Below, piece by piece: positions 60,964 through 64,000 of a stretch of 64,000 nt of DNA. Every line of letters begins with the position of its first letter. Position 1 is the first letter of the stretch. Source of the DNA: Streptomyces sp. AW19M42 (lineage in GTDB: Bacteria > Actinomycetota > Actinomycetes > Streptomycetales > Streptomycetaceae). A program made the position numbers and the translations under genes. The notes beneath the pieces are model-generated. The model was given only the letters and a program-made list of their open reading frames with translations. It had not been told where the DNA came from and searched no databases. The DNA lies in the NCBI GenBank assembly GCA_000470535.1, contig CBRG010000109.1:1-64000 (forward strand), written 5' to 3'.

Positions 60964-60985
60964 TTCGCGGTGATTTAACCGCGAA
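60964..60985 (+). terminator. Terminator of the ethylmalonyl-CoA operon
   Basis: TTCGCGGT (60964-60971) pairs perfectly with ACCGCGAA (60978-60985) around a 6-nt loop, 9 bp after the dehydrogenase stop. The following sequence is purine-rich, not a T-tract. Confidence 0.75.
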
Positions 60986-61052
60986 GAAGATCACACCCTG
61001 TCATCCTCATGCGGTGCCTTCCAGACGTCCGACTCGGCTGCTGGCTTGCCCA

Positions 61053-61067
61053 GTTGCGGTCCGCAAC
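61053..61067. promoter_or_regulatory. 15-bp perfect palindrome in the psd promoter region
   Basis: GTTGCGG-T-CCGCAAC is a perfect palindrome between a TTGCCC (61046-61051) and a GATAAC/TAACAT stretch (61069-61076), which could be the -35 and -10 of psd-pssA. A repressor bound here would block the promoter. The regulator is unknown. Confidence 0.5.
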
Positions 61068-61136
61068 CGATAACATCGCCGGAAAAGCCGCCGTCCCCCG
61101 TTGCCAGCGCGGCATCATCCGCTACGAAGGTCATCC

Positions 61137-61784
61137 ATGCCCGACAGCCATACCTCTGCACCACGCGGCGGGGTCCGCCTTGCACGCGGAGCTTCGCCGT
61201 GGCTCCTCCCGACCGTCGCCACCGCCGCACTCAGCCTGTCCCGGGCCCGCAGGTCCGGGCGCTGGGCGGCCGTGGCCGTGCCCACCACCGCGCTCGCGGC
61301 GGGCATGCTGTGGTTCTTCCGCGACCCCGAGCGCGAGATCACCCAGGGGCGCGTCATCTCACCGGCCGACGGCGTGGTGCAGAGCATCATGCCGTGGAAG
61401 GACGGGCGCACCCGCGTCGCGATCTTCATGAGCCCGCTCAACGTCCATGTCAACCGCGCGCCTCTGGCCGGCACGGTGACATCGGTCGAGCACATCCCCG
61501 GCGGCTTCGTTCCGGCGTTCAACAAGGAGAGCGAGAACAACGAGCGCGTTGTCTGGCACTTCGACACCGAGCTCGGCGACATCGAGATGGTGCAGATCGC
61601 GGGTGCCGTCGCCCGCCGCATCGTCCCGTACGTCCCGCAGGGCACGAAAGTGGACCAGGGCGAGCGGATTGGCCTGATCCGTTTCGGCTCCCGGGTCGAC
61701 ATCTACCTTCCGGAAGGTATCGATGTCGCGGTCGAGGTCGGCCAGGCCACCACCGCGGGGGTGACTCGAATTGACCGTGATTGA
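61137..61784 (+). CDS. psd: Phosphatidylserine decarboxylase (short, pyruvoyl-dependent)
   Basis: 215 aa; the ATG at 61137 has GAAGG upstream, so the longer frame from 61101 is rejected. One or two membrane segments (about 25-62) precede FRDPER and VISPADGVVQSI. The core is FMSPLNVHVNRAPLAGTV. The self-cleavage site is RFGSRVDIYLP: cleavage between G184 and S185 would generate the pyruvoyl group. It converts phosphatidylserine to phosphatidylethanolamine at the membrane. It overlaps pssA by 14 bp. Confidence 0.93.
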   Translation: MPDSHTSAPRGGVRLARGASPWLLPTVATAALSLSRARRSGRWAAVAVPTTALAAGMLWFFRDPEREITQGRVISPADGVVQSIMPWKDGRTRVAIFMSPLNVHVNRAPLAGTVTSVEHIPGGFVPAFNKESENNERVVWHFDTELGDIEMVQIAGAVARRIVPYVPQGTKVDQGERIGLIRFGSRVDIYLPEGIDVAVEVGQATTAGVTRIDRD

Positions 61785-62625
61785 TCCTGAGACACAGGCG
61801 GGCTGGGTACCCGAGGCGGAAGCCGAGGACGACACCGAGGACATGCCGCTCTCAATGCGGCTGTCGATAGCGGACACCCTCACTCTCGGCAACGCCACGT
61901 GCGGCTTCATGGCGGTGTACTTCACCACCACGGGCATCCTCATCCCGCACCTCACGGGCAGCGACGAGAGCGGCATGGCACGGCACTCCGCCGCCACCGC
62001 CGTGATCCTGATGCTCATGGCCGCGATCTTCGACCTGTTCGACGGACTCGTGGCCCGCAAGCTGCGCTCCTCCCCGATGGGTGCCGAGCTGGACAACCTC
62101 TCGGACCTCGTTAGCTTCGGGCTCGCCCCGGCGTACTTCGTCCTCGTGTACGGCATGGTCGCGGACGACGCACACCAGCGGGTCTCGGCACTGGCGGCGA
62201 TCGTCGTACTGCTGGCGGTGGTGCTCAGGCTTGCGAGATTCTCCTGCGTGACCTTGAAGGACGGCATGTTCCAGGGCATGCCGAGCCCCTTCGGAGCGCT
62301 TACGGTCATCTCGATCGTGCTCCTGGAGCTGCCCTTCGTGCCGACGCTGCTCGCGATCGTCGGAGTGGCGTGGCTGATGGTCAGCCGGGTCGAGTACCCC
62401 AAGCCGCGAGGTGTCCTCGCGGTGGCGATGCTCGGCTGGATCGTGGCCGCGATGGGCCTCCTGGCCGCTTGGGCGTTCGATGCCCCCGGCGGTCAGCTGC
62501 TGCTCCAGACCGGCTGTGCGCTCCAGGTGGTCCTGGGTGCGGTCATCCCGCTGTTCGCGACCGCCCGACGGGTGAACACCTTCCGCGACAACCGGCGCGA
62601 GGCTCGGGCGGCGCAGCTGCCGTAG
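61771..62625 (+). CDS. pssA: CDP-diacylglycerol-serine O-phosphatidyltransferase
   Basis: 284 aa from TTG 61771 (GTG 61777 is the alternative); both lie inside the psd 3' end. An acidic cytoplasmic leader of about 25 residues precedes the CDP-alcohol phosphotransferase motif D-G-x2-A-R-x8-G-x3-D-x3-D, visible as FDGLVARKLRSSPMGAELDN followed by LSD. About six to seven membrane helices follow. It makes phosphatidylserine, the substrate of the preceding psd product. The pair encodes the two steps to phosphatidylethanolamine. Confidence 0.94.
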   Translation: MTVIDPETQAGWVPEAEAEDDTEDMPLSMRLSIADTLTLGNATCGFMAVYFTTTGILIPHLTGSDESGMARHSAATAVILMLMAAIFDLFDGLVARKLRSSPMGAELDNLSDLVSFGLAPAYFVLVYGMVADDAHQRVSALAAIVVLLAVVLRLARFSCVTLKDGMFQGMPSPFGALTVISIVLLELPFVPTLLAIVGVAWLMVSRVEYPKPRGVLAVAMLGWIVAAMGLLAAWAFDAPGGQLLLQTGCALQVVLGAVIPLFATARRVNTFRDNRREARAAQLP

Positions 62626-62637
62626 CGGCTCACGCAC

Positions 62638-62689
62638 GTCATGCACGAGGGCCCGGATGCTCCCCAGCATCCGGGCCCTCGTGCATGAC
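62638..62689. terminator. 24-bp perfect stem, bidirectional terminator
   Basis: 62638-62661 and 62666-62689 are perfectly complementary around a CCCC loop. The structure lies between convergent pssA and the protease gene, ending 4 bp before the protease stop. It is the strongest hairpin in the window. Confidence 0.85.
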
Positions 62690-62693
62690 CGGG

Positions 62694-63431
62694 CTATCCC
62701 CTGATGACCGAGCGAATCCAGTCGAGCTGCCGGGAGATCTCGCCTGCCCCCGCCGTCCGCTCCCGGTCGGAGCCGTCGAAGACGCCGAGGAGGGTCTCGG
62801 TGCCGCGGGGGCCGATGCTCATCACCGGGCCGCCGGAGTCGCCGCCCGCGGGGATCCCGGACACCCTCGCCATGCAGAAGTCCGATCCGCCCGGCACGGT
62901 GTAGCCCTCGCAGCGCGGGGCGGCCGGGCGCAGGACTCGCAGGACCGACTGCTTGAGCACGGGGGACTGACAGCTGTTCTCGTCCCCGGTGCAGGTGGCG
63001 CCCCAGCCGTACTGCCGCACGAGCCGGCCCGGGTGGACACCGGCGGTCGCGAGCCGCGCGGTGCGGATCCTCATCGGCGGGACCTTGACGAGCATCATGT
63101 CGGCCCGCGCGCTTCCCACCCGGCCGCGCGGCACCGGGTGCAGCGTGGTGCCCCTGCGCACGTCGAGGCTGCCGGCCCGGAACGAGATCCGCTTGTCCGC
63201 GATGGGCTGCGCCTGCTCGAAGAAGCAGTGCGAGGCCGTGATGATCCACCGGCGGGCGATCGCGGTGCCGGTGCACGCCGGGGCGCCGTCGACGAACATG
63301 CGCACCGCCCACGGACCGTAGGCGCTCCTCGATCCGCCGATCACGGCGGACGCGGGTGCGGACGACATCACCGAAGCCGTCACCACCAGTAAGGCGGTCA
63401 CCAGCAGTACACGAACACGACGACGAACCAT
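62694..63431 (-). CDS. Secreted trypsin-like serine protease (S1 family)
   Basis: 245 aa. The signal peptide spans about 1-29 (Arg-rich start, hydrophobic core, APASA cleavage). The mature chain begins VIGGSRS, close to the activation site of chymotrypsin-like enzymes, so there is no long propeptide. Catalytic triad: H68 in TASHCF, D111 in ARADMMLVKV and S199 in GGDSGGPV. D193-equivalent specificity is not clear. Six cysteines could form three disulfides. It probably degrades extracellular proteins. Confidence 0.93.
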   Translation of the reverse strand: MVRRRVRVLLVTALLVVTASVMSSAPASAVIGGSRSAYGPWAVRMFVDGAPACTGTAIARRWIITASHCFFEQAQPIADKRISFRAGSLDVRRGTTLHPVPRGRVGSARADMMLVKVPPMRIRTARLATAGVHPGRLVRQYGWGATCTGDENSCQSPVLKQSVLRVLRPAAPRCEGYTVPGGSDFCMARVSGIPAGGDSGGPVMSIGPRGTETLLGVFDGSDRERTAGAGEISRQLDWIRSVIRG

Positions 63432-63538
63432 TCGGAACAGCTCCTCTGATCAGGGCATGGGCCGTACGGCTGATCAGATACCCGGCCGGGACGAAAGGTT
63501 CCGATTGGAACGAATGAATCGAATGAAGTGAATGGCCC

Positions 63539-63569
63539 GATTGAACTTTCACGTTCAATCTCCTATGCG
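63539..63569. promoter_or_regulatory. Palindrome and promoter ahead of the last gene; 302-bp gap
   Basis: GATTGAAC (63539-63546) and GTTCAATC (63553-63560) are perfect 8-bp arms around a 6-nt spacer. The left arm supplies TTGAAC (63541-63546), a -35-like hexamer, 17 bp from TATGCG (63564-63569). The site is therefore placed to repress this promoter. The rest of the gap (63432-63733) has an A/T-rich stretch with short GAATGAA-type repeats (63511-63535) and no gene. Confidence 0.6.
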
Positions 63570-63733
63570 AAACGCTCGCTTCCGATTACGAACATGCGGC
63601 CGAATATCGCCCCTCATTGCGACAGTCCCATACGGGATTTTCTCCGCTTTCCCGCTGGACCGGGGGTACGGTGCCATCGCGGAAGCACCGTCGTCGTGAC
63701 CCGGCGGGACGGGAAAGAGGGGGAGTTCAGCGG

Positions 63734-64000
63734 ATGTCGGACTGGCCACTGGCGATCGGTGTACTCGGCACATTGACGATGCTGTTCTTCTTCTGCGCCG
63801 GTGACCGGCTCATCGGCGCCGCGGGCGGGCGCACCCCCTGGGGAATCCTCGGATTTACCGTCTCGCAGATGGTGGAGAAAGGGATCTGGTTCTTCCCCGG
63901 CTCCACCCCCGCCTGGTACGGGCCCTCGACCTACGTCTCCGCCATGGTGGCCGGTTTCGTGGGCGCGGCACGCATCCTGCTGACCAACGCGGAGCAGCGC
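63734..64000 (+). CDS. Partial unknown membrane protein (runs off the window end)
   Basis: 89 codons from ATG 63734, preceded by GAGGGGGAG, open to the window edge. Helix 1 (about 4-22) includes GVLGTLTMLFFFCAG. An amphipathic stretch with TPWGILGFTVSQMVEKGIWFFPG follows, then STYVSAMVAGFVGAARILL. It ends on a charged segment (NAEQR). The family is not recognised. At least two membrane segments are evident. Confidence 0.7.
   Translation, partial: MSDWPLAIGVLGTLTMLFFFCAGDRLIGAAGGRTPWGILGFTVSQMVEKGIWFFPGSTPAWYGPSTYVSAMVAGFVGAARILLTNAEQR

Overview
This is a high-GC actinobacterial chromosome segment, almost certainly from a Streptomyces. The signs are strong G/C bias at codon third positions, many GTG and TTG starts, 4-bp start/stop overlaps, and family content: an F420-dependent LLM oxidoreductase, a DinB-type mycothiol-dependent fold, a DUF6204 protein, an Rv2578c-type radical SAM protein, and a crotonyl-CoA carboxylase/reductase (ccr) locus followed by psd-pssA. 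No rRNA, tRNA, CRISPR array, insertion sequence or prophage was seen. Roughly 60 genes cover the window densely; three decayed genes are interspersed.

Layout. 1-5.4 kb: a sugar-acid catabolic island, with an enolase-superfamily acid-sugar dehydratase, a zinc dehydrogenase and a U32-like protein on +, facing an SMP-30 lactonase and an IclR regulator on -. 5.6-11.2 kb: a PAP2/diacylglycerol-kinase fusion, a methyltransferase, a VOC protein, a large DUF5107-TPR protein and a DUF6204 protein. 11.2-11.6 kb: a broken sugar ABC-transporter lipoprotein gene. 12.0-18.4 kb: the most unusual unit. It is a PAS-LuxR regulator divergent from a tightly coupled three-gene operon encoding an ATP-grasp ligase, a stand-alone dikinase with the domain order of plant glucan water dikinase, and an MFS exporter. 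It looks like a small undescribed biosynthetic or export system.

18.4-30 kb: a secreted HAD-like protein, an aldo/keto reductase remnant, an LLM oxidoreductase with an aldo/keto reductase, a catalase, an HhH endonuclease-like protein, a DUF6328 remnant, a Rho_N-like small protein, a DJ-1/PfpI protein, a family-5-type uracil-DNA glycosylase, a double alpha/beta hydrolase and its divergent MerR regulator. This stretch reads as stress and DNA-damage functions. 30-42 kb: a GNAT, a LapA-like membrane protein, a four-peptidase operon (M55, M20, S9, LD-carboxypeptidase), then redox enzymes with ArsR and LysR regulators.

42-49.6 kb: a methyltransferase, a 14-TM DHA2 exporter with three extra beta-sandwich repeats, an SRPBCC protein, a radical SAM protein, a secreted tripeptidyl aminopeptidase, a GNAT and a HEAT-repeat protein. 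50-61 kb: the ethylmalonyl-CoA pathway. A double-domain 3-hydroxyacyl-CoA dehydrogenase and a TetR regulator precede a five-gene operon (ccr, ecm, malyl-CoA-lyase type, mesaconyl-CoA hydratase, methylsuccinyl-CoA dehydrogenase). Together these would take acetoacetyl-CoA through crotonyl- and ethylmalonyl-CoA to glyoxylate and propionyl-CoA, feeding C2 assimilation and polyketide extender units. 61-62.6 kb: psd-pssA make phosphatidylethanolamine. The window ends with a secreted trypsin-like protease and a truncated membrane protein.

All functional calls come from reading motifs in the sequence and from recalled family knowledge; no database search was run.
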